From positions 62,001 to 126,000 of the forward strand of contig CAWFWX010000003.1 in assembly GCA_963819635.1 (NCBI GenBank): a stretch of DNA of 64,000 bases. Direction: 5' to 3'. The number at the start of each line of letters is the position of its first letter. The first letter of the stretch is position 1. Below the pieces are notes generated by a model, which searched no databases, was not told where the DNA came from, and saw only the letters and a list, made by a program, of their open reading frames with translations. A program made the translations under genes and the position numbers. Below, one piece after another: positions 1-8,903 of this stretch. Source of the DNA: JACVRW01 sp963819635. Lineage in GTDB: Bacteria; Actinomycetota; Thermoleophilia; Solirubrobacterales; Thermoleophilaceae.

Positions 1-1596
1 TCGCTCAGCCAGGATGGCTGCGACGTCCCAATCGTCGCCGTCAATTTCGAGCAGTGCGAGCTGGGCGAGACACAGCGCCTGGACGTGCGGGGCCGCCACA
101 GCGCTCGAGCGTGCGCCGTCGTCCAGGGCGGCTCGGGCTCGTGCGCGGTCGCCGGCGAGTTGATGGGATGCGCCGGCGAGGAGGCGCGAGAACGATCGCG
201 ATTCGCCGTGCTCCGAGACCAGCGCGCAGGCGCGCCCCGCGTCGCGGCGCATGTGCACCAAGCCGCGCCCCTCGAGCAACGCGCGCAGCAGCAAGACGGC
301 GCCGTCGAGCGGGTATCGCTTGGCCGACGGGCGTCGTGCCAGGTTGCGGGCGGCGGCCGAGGTCCAGTGGAGCGCCTGCTCTCCGTCTCCGGCAGCCAGG
401 CGGCTGCTCGCGGCTGCCACGGCCAGCGACGGGACGGCGGCGAGCTGGTCGTCGTTGAAATGGTTGAGCCAGCCCGCCAACGTGTCATTCCTGCCGTGGC
501 CTATGTATGAGCTTGCGTGGCGCCAGAGCAGCTCGCCGGATTGCTCGGGGTTTCCAGCGGCGACTGCGTGGTGGATGGCCGAGTCGAGATCGCCGTGCTC
601 TTCGTGCCACGCGCTCGCGCGCGCGTGAAGCTCCGGCTCGCGCCCCGGGTCGAGCCGGCGCAGCTCAGAGTGCAGCATCTCCCTGAACAGCGGGTGATAC
701 CGGTAGCTCGTGCCTCCGCGGTCCAGGCTCACCAGTAGGACATTCGAGCGGGCGAGCGTCCCAAGGATCCTGGCTGACCCACCGTGACCGAGCACTGCAT
801 CGCAGAGGGGTCCGGACAACGTGTCGAGAATCGACGTGCGGAGAAGAAAGTCCACATGGTCTGGCTCGAGCCTCGCCATCAGCTCGTCGCGCAGGTAATC
901 GGCCACCACCTGGTCATCGCCGGCGAAGCGCGAGAGCGCAACATCCACGTTCGGCTGGGCTCGCAGTGACAGCGCCGCCAGGTAGAGACCCGCGGGCCAG
1001 CCCTCGGTTCGCTCCATCAGCGTGTCGAGTCCATCGCACGCGAGGTGCATACCGGCCGCGGTGAGCAGCGCACTCGCCTCCGAGCGAGTCATCGCCATGT
1101 CACCGGTGCGCAGCTCGAAGACCCTCCGATGCGCTCGCAGGCTTCCCACCGGCAGGCCCGGCTCGCATCTGGACGCCAGCGCCAGCTGCGAACCCGACGG
1201 CATCGAGCGCGCTGCGTCGTCGAGGGCAGCGAACGTCTCGGGCGTGCTGACGAGATGCGCGTTGTCGACCACGAGCACCGTGGGAGGTTGAGTGTCGTGC
1301 ACTGTTCGCTTTACCGAGGCGACCAGCCGGTCGGAATCATGCTCGCCCGCGCCCAGGTCGATCCACGCGAACCGGCGCCCGTCGCTTGCGGCCCACTCCG
1401 AGAGCAACGTGGTCTTGCCGTAGCCGGCGGGCGCGACGAGCAGCACAAACGGAGCCTCGCGCGCCTCACGGAGCCGGCGGACCAGCCGGGAGCGCGGCAC
1501 GGACCCGCGGGGGCGGGTCGGAGGACGGGGACCCGCCGCGCGCCGACGCCGGGACCGATGGGCGGCGGGCGGAGCAGCGAGTGACGCGGGTTCCAT
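1..1596 (-). CDS. MalT-like LuxR-family STAND ATPase regulator, partial (C-terminus outside window)
   Basis: The frame is open from an ATG at 1596 to the left edge. It starts with a basic, proline-rich N-terminus, then a P-loop APAGYGKTTLL at about residues 55-65 and a Walker B-like VLVVDNAH at about 104-111. A winged-helix-like region (YRYHPLFREML) and helical tetratricopeptide-like repeats follow. This is the order of MalT/LAL regulators, large ATP-binding signal-dependent activators that end in a LuxR helix-turn-helix. That HTH would lie beyond the edge, so it is not seen. It is divergent from the NarL-type regulator, with about 110 bases between. The inducer cannot be predicted. Confidence 0.82.
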   Translation of the reverse strand, partial: MEPASLAAPPAAHRSRRRRAAGPRPPTRPRGSVPRSRLVRRLREAREAPFVLLVAPAGYGKTTLLSEWAASDGRRFAWIDLGAGEHDSDRLVASVKRTVHDTQPPTVLVVDNAHLVSTPETFAALDDAARSMPSGSQLALASRCEPGLPVGSLRAHRRVFELRTGDMAMTRSEASALLTAAGMHLACDGLDTLMERTEGWPAGLYLAALSLRAQPNVDVALSRFAGDDQVVADYLRDELMARLEPDHVDFLLRTSILDTLSGPLCDAVLGHGGSARILGTLARSNVLLVSLDRGGTSYRYHPLFREMLHSELRRLDPGREPELHARASAWHEEHGDLDSAIHHAVAAGNPEQSGELLWRHASSYIGHGRNDTLAGWLNHFNDDQLAAVPSLAVAAASSRLAAGDGEQALHWTSAAARNLARRPSAKRYPLDGAVLLLRALLEGRGLVHMRRDAGRACALVSEHGESRSFSRLLAGASHQLAGDRARARAALDDGARSSAVAAPHVQALCLAQLALLEIDGDDWDVAAILAER

Positions 1597-1636
1597 GACC
1601 ACTCACAGCATCCAGCCGCGCCCCTCACCGGGGCAA

Positions 1637-1650
1637 GGGGGCGCGCCCCC
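1637..1650. repeat. GC palindrome between divergent regulators
   Basis: A perfect 14-base palindrome (GGGGGCGCGCCCCC) lies in the roughly 110-base gap between the divergent MalT-like and NarL-like genes. It could be an operator or an mRNA leader hairpin, but it is pure G/C and could also be compositional. No clear -35/-10 pair was recognised. Confidence 0.35.
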
Positions 1651-1709
1651 GTGTTCCGGTAGGCGAGCACCACCGCCCTCCGGGCGGCTGGACCACCTAT
1701 CTTTTGTGC

Positions 1710-2387
1710 GTGGCCATCAGTGTTGCCGTAGCGGAAGACAGCCTGATCGTGCGGGAAGGGCTTCGGCAACTGCTCGCGACCGAGCCCGACATCGCCGTGG
1801 TTGCCTCATGCGGCGATCTGGACACGCTCCTGGAGGCTGTAGAAGGCCACGAGCCAGACGTGGTTCTGACCGACATCCGCATGCCTCCTACGCAGACGGA
1901 CGAGGGAATACGCGCCGCAACGATCCTGCGTGAATCGCACCCGCAGACCGGTGTGGTGGTGCTCAGCCAGTACGGCCATCCCAGCTATGCGCTGGCGCTC
2001 CTGGAGAACGGCTCGGATCGCCGCGCGTACCTCCTGAAGCAGCGTGTGCACGATCGTGGCGAGCTCGTGAGGGCGATCCGGTCGGTAGCCGAGGGGGGAT
2101 CGGTGATCGATCCCAAGATCGTCGAGGAGCTGGTGACCGCCAAGGCGCACGCCGACAGCTCCCCGCTCACCCAGCTCACGCCCCGCGAGCGAGAGGTCCT
2201 GGCGGAGATCGCTCAGGGAAAGAGCAACACCGCGATAGCCGAGTCGCTGGTGCTCACCAAGCGGGCGGTCGAGAAGCACATCAACTCGATCTTCCTGAAG
2301 CTCAACCTCTCCGAGGCCGAGGACGTGAGCAAGCGCGTGAAGGCCGCGCTCGTGTTCCTCACCGCGGAGGGCTCTCCGCCGCAGTAG
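1710..2387 (+). CDS. NarL/FixJ-family response regulator
   Basis: Two-component transcription regulator of about 225 residues. The receiver domain starts with the acidic pair in VAEDS and has the phospho-acceptor Asp in VVLTDIRMPP (about residue 53). The C-terminal LuxR-type helix-turn-helix begins at LTPREREVLAEIAQG and contains NTAIAESL and KRAVEKHINSIF. GTG at 1710 gives a normal N-terminus; a TTG two codons upstream is possible. The nearest histidine kinase on the same strand is the PAS-containing HisKA_3 kinase beyond the gad genes, a plausible partner (inference). Confidence 0.9.
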   Translation: MAISVAVAEDSLIVREGLRQLLATEPDIAVVASCGDLDTLLEAVEGHEPDVVLTDIRMPPTQTDEGIRAATILRESHPQTGVVVLSQYGHPSYALALLENGSDRRAYLLKQRVHDRGELVRAIRSVAEGGSVIDPKIVEELVTAKAHADSSPLTQLTPREREVLAEIAQGKSNTAIAESLVLTKRAVEKHINSIFLKLNLSEAEDVSKRVKAALVFLTAEGSPPQ

Positions 2388-2548
2388 GCATATCACCCCG
2401 TTCGAATGATGCATCCGGCGGGCGCACGCTGTTGGATCGACTAGCGCGAGCGCTCGAAAGGAGCCGATGGTGCAAAACGCAACCGAGATCGATCCGGGCT
2501 TGGTCGCCCGTTACGGAAACAGGTTCCTCGTCGACGAGGTTCCCAGCG

Positions 2549-3850
2549 ATGGACCTCCCGGACGTCGGCATGCCCGCTCCAGAGGCGATGCGCCTGATTG
2601 CGGAGGACCTGACGCTCGAGGGCAATCCGCAGCGCAATCTCGCGACCTTCGTGACCACCTGGATGGAGCCCGAGGTGCAGCGGGTCATCGCGGAGAACCT
2701 CCATCGCAACTTCATCGATCACGCCGAGTATCCGCGGACCGCAGAGATCGAGCAACGCTGCATCAGGATGCTCGCCGGCCTCTTCAACGCCCCCGGCAAG
2801 ACGGTCGGCGCGCGGACTCAGGGCTCATCGGAGGCGATCATGCTGGGCGCCCTCTCCCTGAAGTGGAACTGGCGCAAGCGGCGCGAGGCCGCCGGCAAGC
2901 CGGCCGACCGGCCGAATCTCGTCTTCGGCGGCGACGTCCACGTTGTCTGGGAGAAGTTCTGCCGCTACTTCGACGTCGAGCCGAGGATCGTGCCCCTTCA
3001 GGAGCACAGGTACACGATCGGCCCCGAGGACGTGGAGCCGCACATAGACGAGAACACCATCGCGGTCGCGGCCGTGCTGGGCACGACGTTCACAGGGCAG
3101 TCGGACGACATTCCCGGGATCAACGCTCTCCTCGCCTCGATCGAGAGCGAGAAGGGCATGCACGTCCCGCTGCACGTGGATGCAGCGAGTGGCGGCTTCG
3201 TCTGGCCCTTCCTGTACCCGGACTCCGCGTGGGATTTCCGGCTCAGCCATGTGCACTCCATCAACGTGTCGGGGCACAAGTTCGGCCTGGTGTATCCCGG
3301 CGTCGGGTGGCTGATCTTCCGTGAGCCACAGGACCTCTGCGAGGACCTCGTCTTCTACGAGAACTACCTCGGAAAGACGGACGCGACGTTCACCCTCAAC
3401 TTCTCGACCGGCTCGGCGATGGTGCTGGCCCAGTACTACAACCTCATCCGGCTGGGGCGCGAGGGCTACAAGTACATGATGGAGATGATGCAGCAGAACG
3501 CGCGCGTGCTTGCCGAGCACCTCACCGACTGCGGCGACTTCGAGCTCATTGGCCTGGACGAAGAGCAGCTGCCGCTCGTCGCGTTCAGGCTGGCTGAGCC
3601 GCGCAGCTACGACGAGTTCGACATCGCGTGGCAGCTCTCCGCGGAGCGCGGTTGGATGGTCCCGGCGTACACGCTCCCGCCGAACGCGCAGCATGTGACC
3701 ATGATGCGCGCCCTGGTCAAGGAGACGCTCAGCCGCGAGATGGTCGACACGCTCGCCGGCGACATAGCGCGGGCCTGCCAGACGCTGGACGACAAGGGCG
3801 GGGTTCACGAGTCCGAGCGCCAGCAGGTGAAAACCTCGACGGGGTACTGA
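2549..3850 (+). CDS. gadB: Glutamate decarboxylase (PLP-dependent), N-terminus probably frameshifted
   Basis: Converts glutamate to GABA and CO2, consuming a proton; usually cytoplasmic and linked to acid tolerance or GABA metabolism. The family signatures LEGNPQRNLATF, GSSEAIMLG, HVDAASGGF and the PLP-lysine motif INVSGHKFGL (Lys about 244) are clear. The single-frame ORF from ATG 2549 gives 433 residues; family members are about 460-470. The missing N-terminus (MVQNATEIDPGLVARYGN...) is readable in another frame from ATG 2467, which has an AAAGGAG ribosome site just upstream, so one extra base near 2545-2550 seems to break the gene. A small gene follows 11 bases downstream. Confidence 0.92.
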   Translation: MDLPDVGMPAPEAMRLIAEDLTLEGNPQRNLATFVTTWMEPEVQRVIAENLHRNFIDHAEYPRTAEIEQRCIRMLAGLFNAPGKTVGARTQGSSEAIMLGALSLKWNWRKRREAAGKPADRPNLVFGGDVHVVWEKFCRYFDVEPRIVPLQEHRYTIGPEDVEPHIDENTIAVAAVLGTTFTGQSDDIPGINALLASIESEKGMHVPLHVDAASGGFVWPFLYPDSAWDFRLSHVHSINVSGHKFGLVYPGVGWLIFREPQDLCEDLVFYENYLGKTDATFTLNFSTGSAMVLAQYYNLIRLGREGYKYMMEMMQQNARVLAEHLTDCGDFELIGLDEEQLPLVAFRLAEPRSYDEFDIAWQLSAERGWMVPAYTLPPNAQHVTMMRALVKETLSREMVDTLAGDIARACQTLDDKGGVHESERQQVKTSTGY

Positions 3851-3861
3851 GGAGCGAAGCT

Positions 3862-4149
3862 GTGACCGATCGCGCCGGCTCCACCCACGAGCAATATGAG
3901 CGGCTGTCCTCGCGCGAGCTCCACGACCTGGCGGTTCGGCGCGCCCGTCATCACCTCGACCTCCGCTTCTTCTGGCACCTGATGGAGGTGCTGCCGGCCG
4001 CTCAGGCCGCAACCGGCGATCTGCGCGAGGCTGAGGCAGACGTGGCGCAGATGAGCGCGCACCTGAACGACGTCACGGATGCGGGCAAGGGCGAGGTGGC
4101 GGAGCAGCTGCGCCCGTTCTACATCGACTACCTCACCCGGAAGGGATGA
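3862..4149 (+). CDS. Small conserved protein co-transcribed with glutamate decarboxylase
   Basis: A 95-residue soluble, acidic/helical protein starting at GTG 3862, 11 bases after the decarboxylase stop, with a GGAG ribosome site at 3851-3854. It has no transmembrane segment and no cysteine. Stretches such as LHDLAVRRARHHLDLRFFWHL and EVAEQLRPFYIDYLTRKG look alpha-helical. I do not recognise the family. The position suggests an accessory or stress-related partner of the decarboxylase (inference only). Confidence 0.6.
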   Translation: MTDRAGSTHEQYERLSSRELHDLAVRRARHHLDLRFFWHLMEVLPAAQAATGDLREAEADVAQMSAHLNDVTDAGKGEVAEQLRPFYIDYLTRKG

Positions 4150-4295
4150 TGCGGCGAGCCAAATGACGTATCGCCGGTCGGACGAATGTCCCCATGTGCC
4201 TGAGACATCCGCCCGTTGTGTGGGCTCTTTCCGACCTCGATCCTGGGTGGGCAGAGACATAGCGCGCCAGCGCATGACATGGCATGGCCACCTAG

Positions 4296-6968
4296 ATGCC
4301 CCCCGACACCCGGCCTACGTCGCGTCCGCCGGCGACCGGAGCTGACCACGAGATAGCTCCGCCCGTTGCGGGCTTGGCGGCCCTCGGCGCCGCCGGCGTC
4401 GCGCTGTCCGCTGCTGCCGCGTGGATAGCGGCGACGGGTGCCGGGCCCGCGCCGCACGGGTTCAGCGCGTTGGTCCACGCCCTGGTGATCGCGGCGCCGA
4501 TAGGCGCCGGGCTCTATGCGGTGTACGTGCACCCGGGCGCGCGCTTCGGCTGGCTGCTGATCCTTGCCGGGGTCCTGTGGTCGCCCACGATGCTGGCCGA
4601 GTCGCCGGACAGCGTGCTCTACAGCATCGGCCGAGTCTGGGTCTGGTTCGCCGAGCTGCTGCTGATCTACCTCGTGCTCGCATTCCCATCAGGGCAGTTC
4701 GCGAACCGCGCGGACCGGCTGCTGTTCAGAGCCGGGGCGGTCGCTGTCGGGCTGTTTCTGGTGTTGGCGCTCCTTGGCGACTACCCGACGCCGAGCCCCT
4801 GGGCCAGCTGTGACACCGACTGCCCGCCCAACGCGTTCATGCTGCCGAGCTCCGAGCCCGGCTTCGTGGACGCCGTGCTCATGCCGATGACACAAGCGCT
4901 CAGCGTGGCTGTGTTCGTGGGCGTCGCGGTGCGTCTCGTCGGCCGCTTGGTGGGCGGCAGCAGCCTGATGCGCCTGGAGCTCGTGCCGGTACTGGCCGCC
5001 GCCGTCCTGCGAATGGTCGCGACCGCTGCCTTCCTCCTGGCGCGCGGAGCGAATCCGGAGTCTGACCTCACTGACGTGCTCGGTGCGGTCGCGCTCCTCG
5101 GCACGCCCGCCGTATCGGTCGGTTTCCTGATCGGGCTGGTGAGCTCGCGTGCCCGCGCCGCGAGAGCGCTGGGCAAGTTGAGCGGCGCTCTGGGTCGTCC
5201 GAGCGCGAAGCAGCTGCAGGACGTGATCGCGGAGGCAGTCGACGATCCGTCGCTGGAGGTCGTCTATCGGACGTCCGGCGATCCGGCCGAATGGGTGGAC
5301 GACCGAGGACGCCCGGTGGCGCTGCCAGACGCGTCGCGCACCCGCGCGACCACGGAGATCCGGAGCGGCGGCGTGCCCATCGCGGCGCTGGTGCACGATC
5401 CCGCGCTGGCGGACACACCGGTGATGACCGAGGTCGCGCATGGCTTTGCCCAGATGGCGCTCCAGAACCAGCGCCTCGAAACAGAGCTGCGCTCCTCGAT
5501 GAGGGAGCTCCAGGCTTCTCGAAGCCGCATCATGTCGGCGGCCGACCAGGAGCGCCGGCGTATCGAGCGGGATCTGCACGACGGCGCCCAGCAGCGGCTG
5601 CTGGCGCTGACCATCCAGCTCGAGCTCGCCGGCGACCTCGTCGAGAGCGATCCCAGCAAGGGCGCCGCACGGCTTCGCGAGCTCGTTCAGGACGCTAACG
5701 CCGCCATGGCTGAGATTCGGTCCCTGGCCCACGGGCTCTATCCGAGTCTCTTGGTCGAACGCGGTCTGGTCGAGGCGCTCTCAGAGGCGGCCGCCGCCAG
5801 CCCGCTTCCCACGACGCTCTCGACGCGGGGTCTGGGGCGCTACCCGCCCGAGATCGAGGGCGCCGTCTACTTCTGTTGTCTCGAGGCGCTTCAGAACGCC
5901 GCGAAGCACGCTGAGGGTGCCAGCTCCGCCACGATCACCGTCTGGCAGGAGGAGGAGGCGGTCCACTTCGAGTTGCTCGATGACGGCGCCGGGCTTCCGG
6001 AAGGCTACGCCGGCCACGGGGCCGGTCTCACGAACATGCGAGACCGGCTTGGGGCAATGGGCGGAACGCTGGCGATCGAGTCGAATTTCGGGAGCGGGAC
6101 CCGTGTGATGGGAGCGGTCCCGGTACGTCCGGTCGAGCTGGCACCTCCAATCGACGGCCTGTTGCGCCAAGCAACCGACGCGCTGTCCGATTGCTTCGCC
6201 ATCTATCGCGCGGTGACGGACGAGCGCGACAACGTCGTCGACTTCGCCGTGGAGCACATGAATGACGCGGCGCGTCGCGACCTCGGAGTCGGACGTGAGG
6301 AGCGAGTCGGCCAAACCCTCGGACGGCTGCAACCCGACTACCTCCGCTCGCAAGCCTTCAGATGGCTCCGGCACGTCGTCGAGCTGGAGGTGCCCGGCGG
6401 GCGAGAGGTCAACGCATATGAACCACTCGGAGAAGAGCGCCGCCGCCTTCTGCAGTCCTCAGACATCCGCGCGACGCCACTCGGCGACGGACGAGTCGTC
6501 GTGGTCTGGAGGGACGTGACTGAGCATGCCCGGCTCGACGAGGGCCTGCGTCTGCAGTCGACGGTGCTGAGGCATACCGCGGATGGTGTTTGCCTCGTGC
6601 GGCGCTCGGACGGGGTGATCGTGTACGCAAATGACCGGTTTGCCGAGATCATGGGCTACGAGGACGGGGAACTGGACGGTAGGCCGGTGGCCGACATCAA
6701 TTGGGAGGACGAACCCGGCGAGGCGGAGCGCGTCGCGCGCCAGATCAGCGCCGACCTCGACCGCTCGGGAGAGGCGCGCTGCGAGCTGCGCAATCGGCGC
6801 AAGGACGGAAGCCTGATCTGGTGCGAGGCGCACGTCGTGGGCTTTGACCACCCGGACCACGGGCGGGTCTGGGTGTCCGTGCAGCAGGACGTGACCTCAC
6901 GCAGGGAGGCCCGGGCCCGTGCGAGCCGCGGCAACGGTGGTGGCCTGGGCGCCAGGTGGGAGCGCTAG
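4296..6968 (+). CDS. Membrane sensor histidine kinase (HisKA_3) with two C-terminal PAS domains
   Basis: An 890-residue protein. The first roughly 290 residues hold about seven hydrophobic segments. A linker and the HisKA_3 dimerisation region follow, with the phospho-acceptor in ERDLHDGAQQRL (His about 428). The HATPase domain runs to about residue 605, with the N-box ALQNAAKHA and glycine-rich GHGAGLTNMRDRLGAMGG. Two PAS-like domains come after the kinase (about 625-745 and 750-870), the second with VIVYANDRFAEIMGY and a PAC-like end SVQQDVTSRRE. PAS domains normally precede the kinase core, so this order is odd. Probable partner of the NarL-type regulator at 1710 (inference). Confidence 0.88.
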   Translation: MPPDTRPTSRPPATGADHEIAPPVAGLAALGAAGVALSAAAAWIAATGAGPAPHGFSALVHALVIAAPIGAGLYAVYVHPGARFGWLLILAGVLWSPTMLAESPDSVLYSIGRVWVWFAELLLIYLVLAFPSGQFANRADRLLFRAGAVAVGLFLVLALLGDYPTPSPWASCDTDCPPNAFMLPSSEPGFVDAVLMPMTQALSVAVFVGVAVRLVGRLVGGSSLMRLELVPVLAAAVLRMVATAAFLLARGANPESDLTDVLGAVALLGTPAVSVGFLIGLVSSRARAARALGKLSGALGRPSAKQLQDVIAEAVDDPSLEVVYRTSGDPAEWVDDRGRPVALPDASRTRATTEIRSGGVPIAALVHDPALADTPVMTEVAHGFAQMALQNQRLETELRSSMRELQASRSRIMSAADQERRRIERDLHDGAQQRLLALTIQLELAGDLVESDPSKGAARLRELVQDANAAMAEIRSLAHGLYPSLLVERGLVEALSEAAAASPLPTTLSTRGLGRYPPEIEGAVYFCCLEALQNAAKHAEGASSATITVWQEEEAVHFELLDDGAGLPEGYAGHGAGLTNMRDRLGAMGGTLAIESNFGSGTRVMGAVPVRPVELAPPIDGLLRQATDALSDCFAIYRAVTDERDNVVDFAVEHMNDAARRDLGVGREERVGQTLGRLQPDYLRSQAFRWLRHVVELEVPGGREVNAYEPLGEERRRLLQSSDIRATPLGDGRVVVVWRDVTEHARLDEGLRLQSTVLRHTADGVCLVRRSDGVIVYANDRFAEIMGYEDGELDGRPVADINWEDEPGEAERVARQISADLDRSGEARCELRNRRKDGSLIWCEAHVVGFDHPDHGRVWVSVQQDVTSRREARARASRGNGGGLGARWER

Positions 6969-7042
6969 GTTCATCCGATCCGGGCGATGCGACCGGGTGG
7001 GGCCTGTGGTGGGCTTGCCCAATGGCCGGGACGGAGGTCTGA

Positions 7043-7753
7043 GTGTTCCCACGGCTCGTGGCGCCGCTCCTAGCGGGGGCGGTCTGCTTTGCCGCAGGCG
7101 CGGACTCTGCTCTGGCCGGGGTGAACTACGGCCCGATTTCGCATAAGGGGTTGAAGAAGGCGGGCGGGGCTTCGACGAGCTCCAAGCTGACGTTGCAGAT
7201 AGGCCTGGACGCCGACATCTCCGGCATCAACAGCGCCGCGAAGAAGGCCAGCAACCCGAAGTCGGACTCGTACGGGAAGTACCCCTCGCTGTCGACGCTG
7301 CAGAGCAAGTGGGGTGCGACGTCGTCGGTGCGGAAGGCGGTCGAGAACGCTTTCAAGTCCCAGGGGGTGACGGCCAAGGTGGACGTGACTCACCTGCGCG
7401 CGTGGGCGACCGTGTCGATCGGCAAGGCGCAGAAGATGTTCGGCACGAAGTGGGCCGTCTACCACACGTCCACGGGCAACCAGCTGGTCGCGCTGCCGGT
7501 GAACACCCCGAAGCTGCCGAAGGGGCTGAAGGGCAACGTCGACGTCGTTGCGGGCATGCGGCTGATCGTCAACCATGCGCCTCGTCTGGGGATGCGAACC
7601 CGCCGCGGAGGCGGGTGGTGGCGCACGCGGCCGCGGGCCCCTACGACGGGGGAACGCCGACGCGTACCGGCACGGTCGGGCCGTCGTGCCTCGCCACGAC
7701 GCAGCCAAGCGTGCTGGCCTCCTCCGAGGGGTTGTTCCCGAACCAGATCCTGA
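7043..7753 (+). CDS. S53 protease, N-terminal part: signal peptide and pro-kumamolisin activation domain
   Basis: Starts at GTG 7043 behind a GGAGG site. A signal peptide (about residues 1-25, ending near ADSALAG) is followed by a pro-kumamolisin activation domain: SYGKYPSLSTLQSKWGAT, then HLRAWATVSIGKAQKMFG and NQLVALPVNTPKLP. Meaningful sequence in this frame ends near 7590 (MRLIVNHAPRL). After that the catalytic domain continues in another frame and this frame encodes Arg-rich noise. Read with the next entry as one secreted serine-carboxyl protease broken by an apparent frameshift. Confidence 0.75.
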   Translation: MFPRLVAPLLAGAVCFAAGADSALAGVNYGPISHKGLKKAGGASTSSKLTLQIGLDADISGINSAAKKASNPKSDSYGKYPSLSTLQSKWGATSSVRKAVENAFKSQGVTAKVDVTHLRAWATVSIGKAQKMFGTKWAVYHTSTGNQLVALPVNTPKLPKGLKGNVDVVAGMRLIVNHAPRLGMRTRRGGGWWRTRPRAPTTGERRRVPARSGRRASPRRSQACWPPPRGCSRTRS

Positions 7754-8895
7754 ACGCGTACGGGATCGCGCCGTTGCAGGCGGCCGGCCTGCGCGGACAG
7801 GGGATCAAGCTCGCGATCGTCGGCGAGGCGCCCACGCCGACCGCGGACGTCAATCAGTTCCGCAACTGCTTCGGTGCGCAGGGAACGTCGCTGAAGATCC
7901 ACAACGGCTCCGGCATCAAGCCGATCCTGGAGAGCTCGCTCGACGCGATGGTGGTCTCGATGGTGGCGCCGCAGCTCGATCGGTTCGACCTCTGGGTGCA
8001 GCCGATCGGCGAGAGCTCGGACGATGGGAACGTGCTGGGCTTCCTGAAGATGCTGGCGGCGCCGCTCCAGGCCACGACCAACGGCGCGCCGCTGCCGAAC
8101 GTCGTGTCGGTGTCCTACGGGACGTGCGAGTCGGACGTGTCGCCCTACTCTGAGTCCCGCACTCTCGTCGAGCGCACGCTCGCGGCCGAGGCGGCGCTCG
8201 GAATCACGGTCGTCGTCGCCGCCGGCGACACGGGCTCATCCGCGTGCGCGCGCGGCGTCAAGCCCAGCAAGCTCACCTCGGCCGACAAGAAGCCGCAGGC
8301 GTCTTGGCCCGCCACCTCGCCGTACGTGCTGGCCGTGGGCGGCACGAACCTGACGCTCAACCCCGACAACAGCATCGCCGCGACCGGCACCTGGAACGAC
8401 ACGGCCTACCCGGCACCGTTCACGGCGACCAAGGGCGGCGGCGGTGGACAGAGCACGTTTGAGTCACGGCCCTGGTGGCAGCCCGAGCAGTCCTTCGCGA
8501 ACGAGAGCAAGCGGATGGTGCCCGACATCGCGGCCTTCGCCGACGAGAGCCCCGGCTACCCGATCGTCTGCTCGAGCGGCGTCAAGAGTTGCCCCAACTC
8601 GTCGCAGCAGGGAATCACGTTCGTCGGCGGCACGAGCGCCGCGACGCCACTCGTGGCGGGCATGATCGCCCTCTGGGCCCAGCAGGCAAAGCAGCAGGGC
8701 CTGCCAAAGCCCGGCTTCGTGCCGCCGCTGCTCTACGCCAGGGCCAAGAGCAACCCCGGCGCGTTCATCGACATCACGCAAGGCACCAACGCACTGTTCG
8801 GCGGATCGTGCTGCCCCGCCCGCACCGGCTACGACCTCGCGACCGGGCTCGGCTCGCCCATGGCGAATCAGATCGCCGCGCTGCTCGGCGGCTGA
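7594..8895 (+). CDS. S53 protease, catalytic domain (sedolisin/kumamolisin type)
   Basis: Secreted acid-active serine-carboxyl peptidase domain. The Glu/Asp pair of the family appears as LESSLDAMV (ExxxD). The central region has VVSVSYGTCESD and VVVAAGDTGSSA. The nucleophile motif is FVGGTSAATPLVAGM. The calcium-site end has FIDITQG and GYDLATGLGSPMAN, both typical of S53. All catalytic elements are intact. There is no good own start: the activation domain lies just upstream in another frame, so I read a single-base frameshift near 7590 rather than an independent gene. The given start is simply the first sensible codon in frame. Confidence 0.8.
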   Translation, partial: ANPPRRRVVAHAAAGPYDGGTPTRTGTVGPSCLATTQPSVLASSEGLFPNQILNAYGIAPLQAAGLRGQGIKLAIVGEAPTPTADVNQFRNCFGAQGTSLKIHNGSGIKPILESSLDAMVVSMVAPQLDRFDLWVQPIGESSDDGNVLGFLKMLAAPLQATTNGAPLPNVVSVSYGTCESDVSPYSESRTLVERTLAAEAALGITVVVAAGDTGSSACARGVKPSKLTSADKKPQASWPATSPYVLAVGGTNLTLNPDNSIAATGTWNDTAYPAPFTATKGGGGGQSTFESRPWWQPEQSFANESKRMVPDIAAFADESPGYPIVCSSGVKSCPNSSQQGITFVGGTSAATPLVAGMIALWAQQAKQQGLPKPGFVPPLLYARAKSNPGAFIDITQGTNALFGGSCCPARTGYDLATGLGSPMANQIAALLGG

Positions 8896-8903
8896 CCCGC
8901 CCG

